Assembly (NCBI GenBank): GCA_024694125.1 | Contig: JAILKE010000009.1 | Span: forward strand, 1 to 36,826 | Reading direction: 5' to 3' | Length of the DNA: 36,826 nucleotides | From: Bacteroidales bacterium | GTDB lineage: Bacteria; Bacteroidota; Bacteroidia; Bacteroidales; UBA3663 | Shown here: positions 1-8,379 of the stretch, in pieces | Layout of the letters: each line of letters begins with the position of its first letter | Position numbering within the stretch: position 1 is the first letter of the stretch | Notes under the pieces: generated by a model | What the model saw: the letters and a program-made list of their open reading frames with translations, nothing else | Told to the model about the DNA's origin: nothing | The model's database searches: none | Translations under genes and position numbers: made by a program

Positions 1-13
1 GGCATAAGAGAAA

Positions 14-44
14 GAGGACGTGCCAAAAGAATTGACACGTCCTC
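14..44 (-). terminator. hairpin downstream of tRNA-Thr
   Basis: Perfect 9-bp inverted repeat GAGGACGTG / CACGTCCTC (14-22 and 36-44) with a 13-base loop. On the minus strand it lies 5 bases after the tRNA-Thr 3' end and is followed by a pyrimidine-rich TTTCTCTT stretch, so it probably ends that transcript. The T tract is imperfect. Confidence 0.6.
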
Positions 45-48
45 AATG

Positions 49-121
<73 letters not shown>

Positions 122-139
122 ATTGCTAAAATGCGGGTG

Positions 140-169
140 CAAAGATAAGAAATATTTTTGAATTGACAA
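140..169 (-). promoter_or_regulatory. Bacteroidota promoter of tRNA-Thr
   Basis: Minus strand TTG (169-167), 19-base spacer, TATCTTTG (147-140). This matches the Bacteroidota sigma-ABfr consensus TTG-N19-21-TAnnTTTG. Transcription would start about 10 bases before the mature tRNA. Confidence 0.85.
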
Positions 170-222
170 TACTTTAATTGAAAAAAATATCATTTTTCGA
201 GCACAAAACCGCATTTTGGCAC

Positions 223-1098
223 TCAACAGCACCCTTTTTCATCCTTATAGCGCGACATTTGCCACAAAATGGCAGCAGTAGCTACGGCACTGAGCAGAAT
301 AATGAGGGATGAGAAACTATAATCCTTATGGGTAGCCTGCAACAGTTCCTGGGGCGAAGCAGTCTTGTAACTGATCAGTGCGAGGAGGTTATTGAGCGCA
401 TGAGCCATAATAGCCGGCCACAATGAGCGCGACCAATAGACGAGATATACGAACAGGGTACCGAGCAACCAACGGGGCAGCAGTCCGAGCAGTTCGAAAT
501 GAATGAGGGCGAAGATCAGACCGACCAGCCAGGCCACCACATGATGATTGATACGGCTATCGCGAAGCAGGCACTGTAGCATGGCTCCGCGGAACAGCAC
601 CTCCTCTCCCACTGCCGTGGCAAGGCTCATCAGGGCGATGAGTGCGATCCAACCCAACACGCCATCGGGCTGCAGCATCACACGGAGGACCTCCATATTG
701 CGGATAGACTCACTCTCGGCATACGCCCTCAGTCCCTCACTGAGAGGCAAACGAGAATTGAAGACCTCCAGCGCATCTAGCACCGGGACAGAGGCTATCA
801 TCAGGAACAGGGTCAATGCCAACATACGCACATCGACCCGTCGTAGCTGAAGAACATCGAACACGGCAGAAATGGCAGTACCACTATGCGCGCACCCACG
901 AACATATATATACCATGTCCAGAGCAAAGGGGCCCCTATCATCAGGAAGAGGTTCTGCGACCACTGTACAGCATGATAAAAATCAACCTGATGCTGGGGC
1001 AACAGCAGCGGAACCAAGACCATCTGCAGGCCCACACATACGACCAGACCCACGCCAAGCGTGATAAGTAGATACCAAAAGTGCTTCCAAAAGTTCAT
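223..1098 (-). CDS. CPBP family intramembrane metalloprotease
   Basis: A polytopic membrane protein of 291 residues in the CPBP (CAAX protease/bacteriocin-processing) family, which act as intramembrane metalloproteases. The family motifs are all visible: GEEVLFRG (paired glutamates), FALIHFE and HALNNLL, which supply the metal and catalytic residues. Several hydrophobic helices surround them. The reading frame stays open back to 1152, but the upstream promoter -7 box (1135-1128) lies inside that extension. The ATG at 1098, directly before the first membrane segment, is therefore the likely start. The substrate is unknown: relatives prime prenylated proteins, confer bacteriocin immunity or cleave membrane regulators. 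It stands alone between tRNA genes. Confidence 0.85.
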   Translation of the reverse strand: MNFWKHFWYLLITLGVGLVVCVGLQMVLVPLLLPQHQVDFYHAVQWSQNLFLMIGAPLLWTWYIYVRGCAHSGTAISAVFDVLQLRRVDVRMLALTLFLMIASVPVLDALEVFNSRLPLSEGLRAYAESESIRNMEVLRVMLQPDGVLGWIALIALMSLATAVGEEVLFRGAMLQCLLRDSRINHHVVAWLVGLIFALIHFELLGLLPRWLLGTLFVYLVYWSRSLWPAIMAHALNNLLALISYKTASPQELLQATHKDYSFSSLIILLSAVATAAILWQMSRYKDEKGCC

Positions 1099-1127
1099 TT
1101 TTTGACGATTTTGACGGTTAGAGGCTG

Positions 1128-1160
1128 CAAATATAGGCATTTTAGACCACATATTTGCAA
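1128..1160 (-). promoter_or_regulatory. promoter of the CPBP protease gene
   Basis: Minus strand TTG (1160-1158), 22-base spacer, TATATTTG (1135-1128). The -7 box matches the consensus fully; the spacer is slightly long. It fixes the downstream start at 1098, because the more upstream in-frame starts would not be transcribed. Confidence 0.75.
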
Positions 1161-1197
1161 AAAATGAAGTTTTTTTGAAAAAAAGTGAACAAAAAAT

Positions 1198-1228
1198 TTG
1201 GAAAGTAGAAAAATATCCCCTATCTTTG
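1198..1228 (+). promoter_or_regulatory. promoter of the tRNA-Leu/tRNA-Val unit
   Basis: TTG (1198-1200), exactly 20 bases, TATCTTTG (1221-1228). Transcription from about 1235 gives a leader of nearly 90 bases before tRNA-Leu. That leader contains two mutually exclusive 6-bp hairpins (1286-1306). Confidence 0.85.
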
Positions 1229-1322
1229 CACCCGCAAACGAGAAAACAACAAAGTTTTCAAGCGAGCAAAATAGCTGAAACGCCGGACAGCAACGCTGTC
1301 GCGTTGTTAGTCTGACTAAAGC

Positions 1323-1407
1323 GCCCGGGTGGCGAAATTGGTAGACGCGTACGTTTCAGGTGCGTATGGTGCATGCCTTGCGGGTTCGAGTCCCGCCTCG
1401 GGCACCA
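1323..1407 (+). tRNA. tRNA-Leu (anticodon CAG)
   Basis: Class II tRNA with a long variable arm (TGGTGCATGCCTTG). The acceptor stem GCCCGGG / CTCGGGC contains one G-T pair. The anticodon loop TTCAGGT gives CAG, reading CUG. The T arm is CGGGTTCGAGTCCCG. Discriminator A is at 1404 and CCA is encoded at 1405-1407. Confidence 0.95.
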
Positions 1408-1445
1408 AGAACTCTAAAGTCTTGGGATTTTAGAGTTCTTTTTTT
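1407..1445 (+). terminator. rho-independent terminator after tRNA-Leu
   Basis: A 12-bp perfect stem, AAGAACTCTAAA (1407-1418) with TTTAGAGTTCTT (1429-1440), runs into a run of T. It lies between tRNA-Leu and tRNA-Val. No separate consensus promoter is visible before tRNA-Val, so read-through or processing may supply the second tRNA. Confidence 0.75.
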
Positions 1446-1460
1446 AACCTTTTTCAGGTT

Positions 1461-1534
1461 GTCAGCATAGCTCAGTTGGTTAGAGTATCACCTTGACATG
1501 GTGGGGGTCCTTGGTTCGAATCCAAGTGTTGACA
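1461..1534 (+). tRNA. tRNA-Val (anticodon GAC)
   Basis: Complete cloverleaf: acceptor GTCAGCA / TGTTGAC, D arm CTCAGTTGGTTAGAG, anticodon stem TCACC / GGTGG with loop TTGACAT (anticodon GAC, reads GUC/GUU), T arm TTGGTTCGAATCCAA. Discriminator A at 1534. The following bases are CAA, so CCA is added after transcription. Confidence 0.95.
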
Positions 1535-1543
1535 CAAGACAGT

Positions 1544-1578
1544 AAACTCCGCAGCCAGTTCGGTTGCGGAGTTTTTTT
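1544..1578 (+). terminator. rho-independent terminator after tRNA-Val
   Basis: A 10-bp perfect stem, AAACTCCGCA (1544-1553) with TGCGGAGTTT (1565-1574), continues into a T tract. It ends the tRNA unit. Confidence 0.85.
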
Positions 1579-1758
1579 ATAAAGGATGATCAATCACCAA
1601 ATACATTGTCTGGCATTTTACGTTCAAGAGTTCAACGACGAGGTCATTTTGTTTTCGGCATCGTTTCTATCCGCAGTTCCGTTTTGATATTTTTGGCTAA
1701 CAATAATACGCAACCCGCCCAACATCGGCCACGAAAGTCAATTTAAGAATGCCGAATA

Positions 1759-1789
1759 TTGGATTTAATCAAAAATTTCCATATATTTG
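1759..1789 (+). promoter_or_regulatory. promoter of the NUDIX hydrolase gene
   Basis: TTG (1759-1761), exactly 20 bases, TATATTTG (1782-1789). The TTG is also the first possible start codon of the downstream reading frame. Because it is the promoter -33 element, it cannot be the real start. Confidence 0.85.
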
Positions 1790-1833
1790 CAAAGCGTAGA
1801 AACGCAGACGAGACTTATACAAAACTGGAAAAC

Positions 1834-2391
1834 ATGATTCCAAAATTAGAAAATAGAAAATGGAAGGTGCTGGAGAGCACCAAACTGCTCAGCAAGGGCA
1901 CCTGGATGAACCTACGACAGGAACGGGTCCAACTGCCATCGGGCAATATCGTACCCGAATGGTTCGTACTGGAGTTCCCGGACTGGGTCAACGTGATAGC
2001 CATAACCAAGGAGGGGAACTTCGTGATGGAGGACCAATACCGCCACGCCCTCGGAGAGACACACTTCGAACTGGTGGCAGGAGTGATAGACCCAGGCGAA
2101 ACCCCACTGGAAGCAGCAAAACGAGAACTGAGTGAAGAAACCGGATTCGGCGGCGGCGAGTGGCAGCTCTTCATGACTGCATCGGCCAATCCGACCAACC
2201 ACACCAACAGGAGCTACACGTTCCTGGCAACCGGCGTCGAGAAAATGTGCGAACAGCATCAAGAACCGACCGAAGACATCCATGTGGACATCTTCACTCC
2301 CGAAGAGGTGCGCGAGATACTGGAAACGGAACAGATGATCCAGGCCCTGCACGTCGCCCCTCTGTGGAAATACTTCGCGCTGCACCCGTGA
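1834..2391 (+). CDS. NUDIX hydrolase (ADP-ribose pyrophosphatase-like)
   Basis: A 185-residue cytosolic protein of the NUDIX superfamily. The full Nudix box GX5EX7REUXEEXGU lies at residues 83-105: Gly83, Glu89, Arg97-Glu98, Glu101-Glu102 and Gly104, so metal binding and catalysis should be intact. An N-terminal beta region (residues 8-60) followed by the box resembles ADP-ribose/nucleoside-diphosphate-sugar pyrophosphatases (NudF group), which hydrolyse ADP-ribose to AMP and ribose-5-phosphate. Substrate choice cannot be read from the sequence. The ATG at 1834 is chosen because the longer frame begins inside the promoter. The gene appears to be transcribed alone. Confidence 0.88.
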   Translation: MIPKLENRKWKVLESTKLLSKGTWMNLRQERVQLPSGNIVPEWFVLEFPDWVNVIAITKEGNFVMEDQYRHALGETHFELVAGVIDPGETPLEAAKRELSEETGFGGGEWQLFMTASANPTNHTNRSYTFLATGVEKMCEQHQEPTEDIHVDIFTPEEVREILETEQMIQALHVAPLWKYFALHP

Positions 2392-2464
2392 GCGACATCG
2401 GACAAAACAGACATTATCCCCCATATACACACCAAATATATAACCACAAACACAAAAAAAATCC

Positions 2465-4063
2465 ATGAGTAAGTATCAAGCACTCCAGTTGCTGTTGGTC
2501 CTGAGCACAGCAGCACTCAGTACAGAAACATTGGCCCAAGACATACAGAACGACACATTCTGGCAATGTACCGACGGCACCCCCATATACAGTCAGGGCG
2601 GAGGCATATTCGAGTTCATCGACCCGGATACCCAGCAGCCCGCCTACTATTGGTACGGCGCCCACTACAAGGAGGCCGAAGCATACAGAAACGACCCATC
2701 GGTCACACTGGAACGCAACCACGTGGTAGGCGTATCGTGCTACCGCAGCACCGACCTGACCAACTGGCAGAACATGGGCCACGTGATGACAGCCGATAAC
2801 ATACGCGGCAAACAGCCGTTCGTGGGGTGGTTCGGCCGTATGGGCGTAGCCTATCTGGAAGAGATCCAAAAGTATGCCCTGCTGTCCCAGCACAACAACT
2901 CGGTGATGATAGCCCTGGCGGACCGCCCGACAGGTCCATTCGAGGTGCACAAACACATAGACATGACATCAACCATAGGTACGCCCAACACTGGCGACCA
3001 GACCGTCTTCACCGACCCGGATACCCACCGCGACTACCTGATATACTCGTACGGCAAGGGACGCAACCGCGGATATATATCGGAGATAGGCCTGCTGCCC
3101 GACAGCACCGTGGGACTGATAGGCTGTCACCAGGTATTCAAGGGTAAGAGCCGCGAGGGCAACTGCATGTTCAAGTACAAGGGGAAATATTACCTGTGCG
3201 CCTCGAACATCTACGGATGGGACTCGTCGCTGGCCTACTACCTGGTGAGCGACAGCATATTCGGCCCCTACCTACCGACCAACGACATGCAGGTGATGGC
3301 TGGATGCGAACGGGATTATGCGCACATCACGCAGACGGGATTCTTCTACACCCTGCACGGCACGGAACAGGAGACCGTCATATACTGCGGCGACAGATGG
3401 TGCGACTTTGCCGGCAACGGACTGGGCTACAATCAGTGGTTCCCCCTCTCGTTCGACGGCGACAAGCCATACTTCAACTCGTTGAGCCACTGGACCCTCG
3501 ACCACAGTACCGGACGCTGGCAGGTGGGCAGCAACAATAACTATGTGCTGAACAGCAGCTTCGAGGCGGACCGACGTCTGTTGCCATTGGCCAACAAACC
3601 CCGCCAGGAATATATGTTGGGATGGGACACCGAGGTGATACGCGGCAACGCCGTATCGCTCGAGAACCCGCACACCCCGCACCTGAACTATATCAATTCG
3701 CGCGAAGACCGCAAGGAGGTGATTGGAGAAAAATCCCTGTGCATGAGTGACAGCATCGCATTCGAACGCCGGGTATCGCAGGTCATCTCATCGACCCCGT
3801 ACGTCAGTCTACCAGACGGCGAATACACGCTGCATTTCAAGTTCAGGGACAACGGCCGGTTCAAGCAACTGGAGGCCACAGTCCAATCGGCGGCAGGCAG
3901 TCAGAACGTCAATCTGCGCAAACTCAAGTCAGCCGACCGTTGGACCACAGCCACACTGCCCGTTTCAATACGAGGCGGCAAGGCGACGCTCACTTTCCAC
4001 GCAGTGGGCAAAGCCATGGCCCAATGCCTGATAGACGACGTCAAACTGATCAAGGCAAAATAA
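2465..4063 (+). CDS. secreted GH43-like glycosidase with C-terminal beta-sandwich domain
   Basis: An exported 532-residue protein with an N-terminal signal peptide ending near LAQ (about residue 25). Residues 30-355 look like a five-bladed beta-propeller of the GH43 clan: repeated aromatic and acidic strands such as GGGIFEFIDPDTQQPAYYWY, YRSTDLTNWQNMG and FTDPDTHRDYLIYSYGKG. Residues 360-532 (NYVLNSSFE onward, ending FHAVGKAMAQCLIDDVKL) resemble a carbohydrate-binding jelly-roll module. GH43 members remove arabinose, xylose or galactose from plant polysaccharides. The exact substrate and catalytic acids cannot be assigned safely. There is no SusC/SusD pair nearby, but a pectate lyase occurs about 25 kb away. 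GC content looks higher than in the following genes. Confidence 0.72.
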   Translation: MSKYQALQLLLVLSTAALSTETLAQDIQNDTFWQCTDGTPIYSQGGGIFEFIDPDTQQPAYYWYGAHYKEAEAYRNDPSVTLERNHVVGVSCYRSTDLTNWQNMGHVMTADNIRGKQPFVGWFGRMGVAYLEEIQKYALLSQHNNSVMIALADRPTGPFEVHKHIDMTSTIGTPNTGDQTVFTDPDTHRDYLIYSYGKGRNRGYISEIGLLPDSTVGLIGCHQVFKGKSREGNCMFKYKGKYYLCASNIYGWDSSLAYYLVSDSIFGPYLPTNDMQVMAGCERDYAHITQTGFFYTLHGTEQETVIYCGDRWCDFAGNGLGYNQWFPLSFDGDKPYFNSLSHWTLDHSTGRWQVGSNNNYVLNSSFEADRRLLPLANKPRQEYMLGWDTEVIRGNAVSLENPHTPHLNYINSREDRKEVIGEKSLCMSDSIAFERRVSQVISSTPYVSLPDGEYTLHFKFRDNGRFKQLEATVQSAAGSQNVNLRKLKSADRWTTATLPVSIRGGKATLTFHAVGKAMAQCLIDDVKLIKAK

Positions 4064-4150
4064 CAAACAGGAAAAAAATGGCTGACATCGGCCCCAAAAA
4101 CACCGCCAAAAGTGCATATTGACCCAAAATATAAAAAAAATGGGGCTCTT

Positions 4151-4184
4151 TTGATGTACAATCAGAAAAAAATTCATACCTTTG
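4151..4184 (+). promoter_or_regulatory. putative promoter of the methionine sulfoxide reductase gene
   Basis: TACCTTTG at 4177-4184 fits the -7 consensus. The nearest TTG (4151-4153) is 23 bases upstream, slightly long. It lies 57 bases before the start codon. Confidence 0.6.
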
Positions 4185-4241
4185 ACGCGCTGTACAAAGC
4201 AATTAAGCATTATACATCCACCCCCAAAAGCAATGTGAATT

Positions 4242-4712
4242 ATGGCAGAACATCTAGATATAGCACAAGGCAGCAAAGCTGAAAAGTACGCCGCCCTACT
4301 CCCACAAATAGCAGCGGTCGTCGAGGCCGAAACAGATACCATAGCCAATATGGCCAACGTCGCCAGCATGATACAGGAGACATTCGGATTCCTGTGGACC
4401 GGATTCTACCGTGTCACGACGGACGACATGCTGATACTGGGCCCATTCCAGGGCCCCATGGCCTGCACCCGCATCAAACTGGGTCGCGGTGTGTGCGGAA
4501 CGGCCTGGGCTGAGGACCGTACGATCATCGTGCCCGACGTTGACCAGTTCCCTGGCCACATTGCCTGTTCGTCCGCTTCGCGCAGCGAAATCGTCGTACC
4601 CATGCACTACGACGACGAGGTGGTAGGCGTACTGGACATAGACAGTGCAGAGCTGAACACCTTCGACGAGACAGACAAAGAGTGGCTCGAAAAAATTGTC
4701 AACCTACTGTAA
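4242..4712 (+). CDS. msrC: free methionine-R-sulfoxide reductase (GAF domain)
   Basis: A cytosolic 156-residue single GAF-domain enzyme that reduces free methionine-(R)-sulfoxide to methionine, using thioredoxin as electron donor. The family signature is complete: GPFQGPMACTRI, GRGVCGTAW, DVDQFPGHIACSS, SRSEIVVP. The three conserved cysteines are Cys75, Cys85 and Cys109. Their spacing (10 and 24) matches that of the E. coli enzyme (Cys84, Cys94, Cys118). A substrate-binding acidic residue lies in VLDIDS. The length is normal for the family. It is a lone gene with its own putative promoter, in a stretch with other redox proteins (nitroreductase, flavodoxin). Confidence 0.93.
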   Translation: MAEHLDIAQGSKAEKYAALLPQIAAVVEAETDTIANMANVASMIQETFGFLWTGFYRVTTDDMLILGPFQGPMACTRIKLGRGVCGTAWAEDRTIIVPDVDQFPGHIACSSASRSEIVVPMHYDDEVVGVLDIDSAELNTFDETDKEWLEKIVNLL

Positions 4713-4826
4713 AGCAACACAGTATAGGCGACAGCGACTCATATCGACATCGGGCAAAGGCATACCGCAGTCCATTGGACAAAACAAAACCTAAATAAAC
4801 TAATAACCTCTAAAAACCACACAACA

Positions 4827-5453
4827 ATGAAAAAGTTACTCCTAACGGTAGCTTGCACCATGCTCAGCATAGCAGCTATAGCTCAGACCCAATTGCCTGC
4901 ACCCCAGAAGAAAGCCAAGACCCTCTCTGTAATGGAGGCCCTCTCCACACGTCACTCAGAACGTGCTTTCAGCGACCGCGCCTTGACTCCACAGGAGTTA
5001 TCCAACCTGTTGTGGGCCGCAACCGGAGTCAACAGACCCGATGGACACATCACGGCACCAACGGCCATGAACAAACAGGAGATACGTCTATATGTCTTCA
5101 CCGTCGATGGCGTGTACGAATATCTGCCCCAGACACACGAACTGCGCGAATGGGCCAAGGGAGACCACCGCGCAATCGTAGCCGGACGTCAGGAATTTGC
5201 CAAGAGCGCTCCTGTATCTCTGGTCATGGTGGGCGACTACAATAAATTTGGCAACAGCAATGACCACGCTCGCCAGATGGTGGCCGTAGATGCCGGCATC
5301 ATGTGCCAAAACATCAACCTATACTGCGCAGCCGCAGGACTGGCCACCGTGCCACGTGCCACAATGGACGTATCGGCCATAGTCAAACTGCTGGGCCTCA
5401 ACTCCAACCAGCAGCCTATCCTCAACAACCCTGTAGGATTCCCTGCCAAGTAA
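4827..5453 (+). CDS. exported nitroreductase family protein (SagB/ThcOx-like)
   Basis: A 208-residue FMN-dependent nitroreductase-fold protein with a clear signal peptide (MKKLLLTVACTMLSIAAIAQ), so it probably works in the periplasm. The N-terminal FMN-phosphate site is RHSERAFSDRALTPQEL, followed by LLWAATGVNRPDG. The second family block is AVDAGIMCQNINLYCAAAGL, ending with VPRATMD. Such proteins oxidise NAD(P)H or other donors and reduce quinones, nitro groups or disulfides. The physiological substrate of the exported Bacteroidetes members is not known to me. The next gene is a flavodoxin-like lipoprotein, suggesting a shared extracytoplasmic redox task. No consensus promoter is visible. 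Confidence 0.82.
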   Translation: MKKLLLTVACTMLSIAAIAQTQLPAPQKKAKTLSVMEALSTRHSERAFSDRALTPQELSNLLWAATGVNRPDGHITAPTAMNKQEIRLYVFTVDGVYEYLPQTHELREWAKGDHRAIVAGRQEFAKSAPVSLVMVGDYNKFGNSNDHARQMVAVDAGIMCQNINLYCAAAGLATVPRATMDVSAIVKLLGLNSNQQPILNNPVGFPAK

Positions 5454-5467
5454 CGATGCACTGATAA

Positions 5468-5505
5468 TGAGAGTTCCGCAAACATGATTGGTTGTGGAAC
5501 TCTCA
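5468..5505. other. 14-bp hairpin between nitroreductase and flavodoxin genes
   Basis: TGAGAGTTCCGCAA (5468-5481) pairs with TTGTGGAACTCTCA (5492-5505). There is one G-T position and a 10-base loop. No T tract follows on either strand, so it may be a processing or mRNA-stability hairpin rather than a standard terminator. Confidence 0.55.
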
Positions 5506-5617
5506 ATGTATATAAGGAAAATCGCGAGCATTTTCTGCCCGTCAATTGTCAATAATCAAATAATCCAAGTATCGAACAACCCTTATTAATCAAAAATTTA
5601 ACATCTTAGAAAAAAAA

Positions 5618-6448
5618 ATGAAAAAGACGTTTCTATTTCTCATCGCTGCAGCAACACTGTGCGCCTGCAGCCAAAAGCCTGCCGAAACTGCCACGCAGAG
5701 CACAGGCAAGAGTCTGATACTCTATTACTCCCAGACCAATGCTACCCGCCAGGTAGCCCAGCTCCTGCAACAGAAGACGGGTGCCGACATCGACTCGATC
5801 GTCGCACAGCAACCTTATAACGGAGACTTCAACGAGACAATCATACGTTGCCAGAAGGAATTTGCCGACAGCATCGCTCCCGAAATCAAACCTCTGTCGC
5901 GCAACATAGCTGAATACGACACCATATACCTGGGTTATCCGGTATGGTTCGGGACCTATGCCCAGCCTGTAGCGGGACTCATCAAGTCCGTCGATCTGTC
6001 GGGCAAAGTAATCATCCCATTCTGCACATTCGGCAGCGGAGGTCTCCGCACCAGCACCAGCCGACTGGCTACGGCATTGCCCCAGGCCAAGTTGCTGCAG
6101 GGTTTCGGCATACGCGGAGCACGCACAGAGGCTGCCTCCGCCGAACTGGACCAGTTCCTGATCCGCATCGGCGTGAAGCCAGGCTCATTGCAGAAATTGC
6201 CCGACTATGGAGAGGAACGCAAGGTAACAGATGCGGACAAGAAAGTCTTTGACGCAGCTTGCGGCTCCTACCCCATGCCACTGGGCACTCCCGTCACTGT
6301 CTGCACACGCGAGACAGACACCGCCACCGACTATGAATTCGTGACCGAATCGACCACACCTGATGGACAGCCTATGCACACACGCATCTGTATATCGGTC
6401 AGCAAGGCCGAAGGCGCCATCCCCGAGTTTATCCAGGCTATCCGTTAA
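5618..6448 (+). CDS. flavodoxin-like lipoprotein
   Basis: A 276-residue exported lipoprotein. The signal sequence ends in the lipobox LCAC (Cys18). Residues 30-165 form a flavodoxin fold: KSLILYYSQTNATRQVAQLL is the FMN phosphate-binding loop, followed by YDTIYLGYPVWFGTYAQPV and FCTFGSGGLRTS, which contact the flavin ring. The remaining 100 residues (from about 185) are a poorly recognised domain. The protein probably carries electrons at the periplasmic side of the inner membrane or is surface-tethered. Its neighbour, an exported nitroreductase, is the obvious candidate partner; this is inference. A strong terminator follows. Confidence 0.82.
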   Translation: MKKTFLFLIAAATLCACSQKPAETATQSTGKSLILYYSQTNATRQVAQLLQQKTGADIDSIVAQQPYNGDFNETIIRCQKEFADSIAPEIKPLSRNIAEYDTIYLGYPVWFGTYAQPVAGLIKSVDLSGKVIIPFCTFGSGGLRTSTSRLATALPQAKLLQGFGIRGARTEAASAELDQFLIRIGVKPGSLQKLPDYGEERKVTDADKKVFDAACGSYPMPLGTPVTVCTRETDTATDYEFVTESTTPDGQPMHTRICISVSKAEGAIPEFIQAIR

Positions 6449-6517
6449 TTGGTGACCGCACATCGGACAAACAAACACTGCAACATGGCATCGGACACTA
6501 AATCAAAGATTATCAAG

Positions 6518-6551
6518 GGAAAAGGGTACCATCAAAAGGTACCCTTTTTCC
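6518..6551 (+). terminator. rho-independent terminator
   Basis: Stem AAAAGGGTACC (6520-6530) pairs perfectly with GGTACCCTTTT (6538-6548) around a 7-base loop and continues into T and C residues. It lies 70 bases after the flavodoxin stop codon. Confidence 0.85.
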
Positions 6552-6683
6552 TTGCGCCAATCTTCAATTAATATTTTGACAATTTTTATTGCAAAAAAAA
6601 TGTGCACCGAGCATACTAATTTGCAATTTTTAACGTTAATTTAAACAGATTTTTATATCTACACGAAATACCTTCAATGACCA

Positions 6684-7574
6684 ATGCCAATGTTTTTGTC
6701 TGTTCTTATCCCTACATACAACTACGTTTGCTACGAACTCGTTGCCAGACTGCAAGAGTTGCTGAACACATCGCAAGTTGATTATGAGGTGATTGTGGCA
6801 GAAGATGGCAGCAACGATGCAACGAAGGTATCACGTAACCAGGCGATTGCCCTGTTAGACCGGTGCAGGCATATATGCTATCCGACCAATGTGGGTCGCG
6901 CACGGACACGCAACCTATTGGTAGCCGAGTCCCAGGGCGAATGGCTACTCTTTCTGGACAGCGATGCCGAGATTATATCGGACACATACATCTCCATGTA
7001 TCTCAATGCCATACGGCAACATCAGCAGTATGACATGATAGCCGGAGGACTGAAGCACGCAGACCTATGCCCCTCCCCGGAGGTCTCACTGCGATACCGA
7101 TACGAGAAAGCCGCCGACCAGAGACGCAGTGCCGAAATCAGGAACCGCGATCCTTTCGGACAATTTACGGTCTTCAACGTCCTGCTGAAACGCACGGTCT
7201 TCGACCAATGCCGATTTGACGAAACATGCAAACAATATGGCTACGAAGACACGCTGCTGGGCACCGAAATGGCAGACCGAGGATTGAGCATAGTACACAT
7301 AGACAATCCTGTGCTGCATGCCGGACTGGAGGACAACGCCACTTTCCTGAAGAAAACCGGAATAGCCCTGCAGACCTTGCACCAACTGGGCAACAAAATG
7401 GAGGGAAGGACTAAGATAGGCCAGACTGCCCAACGACTACGGGAATGGCATCTGACAGGATTATTCCGATGGAGTTTCAACCTGGTTGAACCTCTCATCG
7501 TACGCAATTTATTAAGCAATAACCCAAGTTTACACCTTTTTGCCATCTGGAAACTTGGCACTTACATCAAATAA
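6684..7574 (+). CDS. glycosyltransferase family 2
   Basis: A 296-residue GT-A fold glycosyltransferase. The N-terminal nucleotide-sugar site is LSVLIPTYNY, followed by the acidic EVIVAEDGSND. The metal-binding DxD appears as LFLDSDAE. The acceptor-side ED occurs in YGYEDTLLG. The C-terminal third (residues 220-296) is amphipathic and may touch the membrane. An ATG occurs at both 6684 and 6690. It is followed after 9 bases by a phosphoglycosyl transferase gene, so the two are likely co-transcribed and take part in building a lipid-linked glycan or exopolysaccharide repeat. Donor and acceptor sugars cannot be deduced. Confidence 0.88.
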   Translation: MPMFLSVLIPTYNYVCYELVARLQELLNTSQVDYEVIVAEDGSNDATKVSRNQAIALLDRCRHICYPTNVGRARTRNLLVAESQGEWLLFLDSDAEIISDTYISMYLNAIRQHQQYDMIAGGLKHADLCPSPEVSLRYRYEKAADQRRSAEIRNRDPFGQFTVFNVLLKRTVFDQCRFDETCKQYGYEDTLLGTEMADRGLSIVHIDNPVLHAGLEDNATFLKKTGIALQTLHQLGNKMEGRTKIGQTAQRLREWHLTGLFRWSFNLVEPLIVRNLLSNNPSLHLFAIWKLGTYIK

Positions 7575-7583
7575 TTCATTTGC

Positions 7584-8327
7584 ATGCAGATTATCTCTAC
7601 TTTAGATTCTTTATCAAACACAGAAACAGTGCCTACAGAAGTACCCGATTCAGAAGAATGGCACAATGAACAGAAGATTATGAAAAGTGTTGAAGAGCTA
7701 CCATTGCACGAAGGATTCATCAAAGACGGAATGAATTGTGTCGAACGTTTCGGCAAACGATCGTTCGACGTACTCGTTGCGGCGGTATGCCTGATAGCCT
7801 TCTCGCCACTGTTTCTGTATTGCTACATACTCATCAAACGTGAAGGCGACGGCCCAGTCATATTCGGACAGACACGCATCGGCAAGAATGGTCGCCCATT
7901 CCGTATATATAAATTCCGCACCATGACACCCAATGCCGAAGCATCGGGTGTGCCGCAACTGTTCAATCAGGAATATGATCCTCGCGTCACAAGAGTAGGC
8001 GCGATACTCCGCAAGCACCATCTGGACGAACTTCCACAGTTGTGGAACGTATTCATCGGCGACATGGCATTCGTCGGTCCTCGACCCGAACGCATGTTCT
8101 TCATCAAGAAAATCATTGCAGCCGATCCCCGCTACGAATACCTCTATCAGATACGCCCAGGCGTGACAAGTTATGCCACACTCTACAACGGCTACACTGA
8201 TACGCTCGAGAAGATGCTCCGCCGCCTGCACTACGACCTGTACTATCTGGAACATCGCTCCTTCCGCTTCGATTGCAAAATCCTGTGGCGAACCTTCTGG
8301 CACATCGCCCGCGGAGACGAATTCTAA
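7584..8327 (+). CDS. sugar-phosphate phosphoglycosyl transferase (WcaJ/PglC type)
   Basis: A 247-residue monotopic phosphoglycosyl transferase. It transfers a sugar-1-phosphate from a nucleotide sugar to undecaprenyl phosphate, the first membrane step of polysaccharide assembly. After a 55-residue lead comes the family start [16 protein letters not shown] with a hydrophobic re-entrant helix. Then [19 protein letters not shown], the catalytic Asp148-Glu149 pair in [15 protein letters not shown], and VGPRPER follow. The core domain is of usual length and lacks the N-terminal membrane domain of long WcaJ forms. It pairs with the upstream GT2 gene. Whether this unit serves the polyene glycan or a separate polysaccharide is unknown. 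Confidence 0.92.
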   Translation: MQIISTLDSLSNTETVPTEVPDSEEWHNEQKIMKSVEELPLHEGFIKDGMNCVERFGKRSFDVLVAAVCLIAFSPLFLYCYILIKREGDGPVIFGQTRIGKNGRPFRIYKFRTMTPNAEASGVPQLFNQEYDPRVTRVGAILRKHHLDELPQLWNVFIGDMAFVGPRPERMFFIKKIIAADPRYEYLYQIRPGVTSYATLYNGYTDTLEKMLRRLHYDLYYLEHRSFRFDCKILWRTFWHIARGDEF

Positions 8328-8379
8328 AAACTATCAAATAGACAATCACAAGCCCCAAACATAGGGTGACGCAACATAG

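Noticed and set aside
1099..1152. Upstream extension of the CPBP protease
   Set aside because: It contains the promoter -7 box on the same strand; the start at 1098 directly precedes the first membrane helix.
1759..1833. Upstream extension of the NUDIX hydrolase from TTG
   Set aside because: The TTG is the -33 element and TATATTTG at 1782-1789 is the -7 element of the promoter, so this part is not transcribed.
4082..4160. GCCCCA...TGGGGC stem followed by TCTTTT as a terminator of the GH43-like gene
   Set aside because: Only 6 bp with a loop of about 45 bases, so too weak to call.
6684..8327. Including the GT2 and phosphoglycosyl transferase genes in the polyene cluster
   Set aside because: They are on the opposite strand, end at a perfect terminator, and are separated by the left flanking element. 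A link to the polyene glycan is possible but unsupported.
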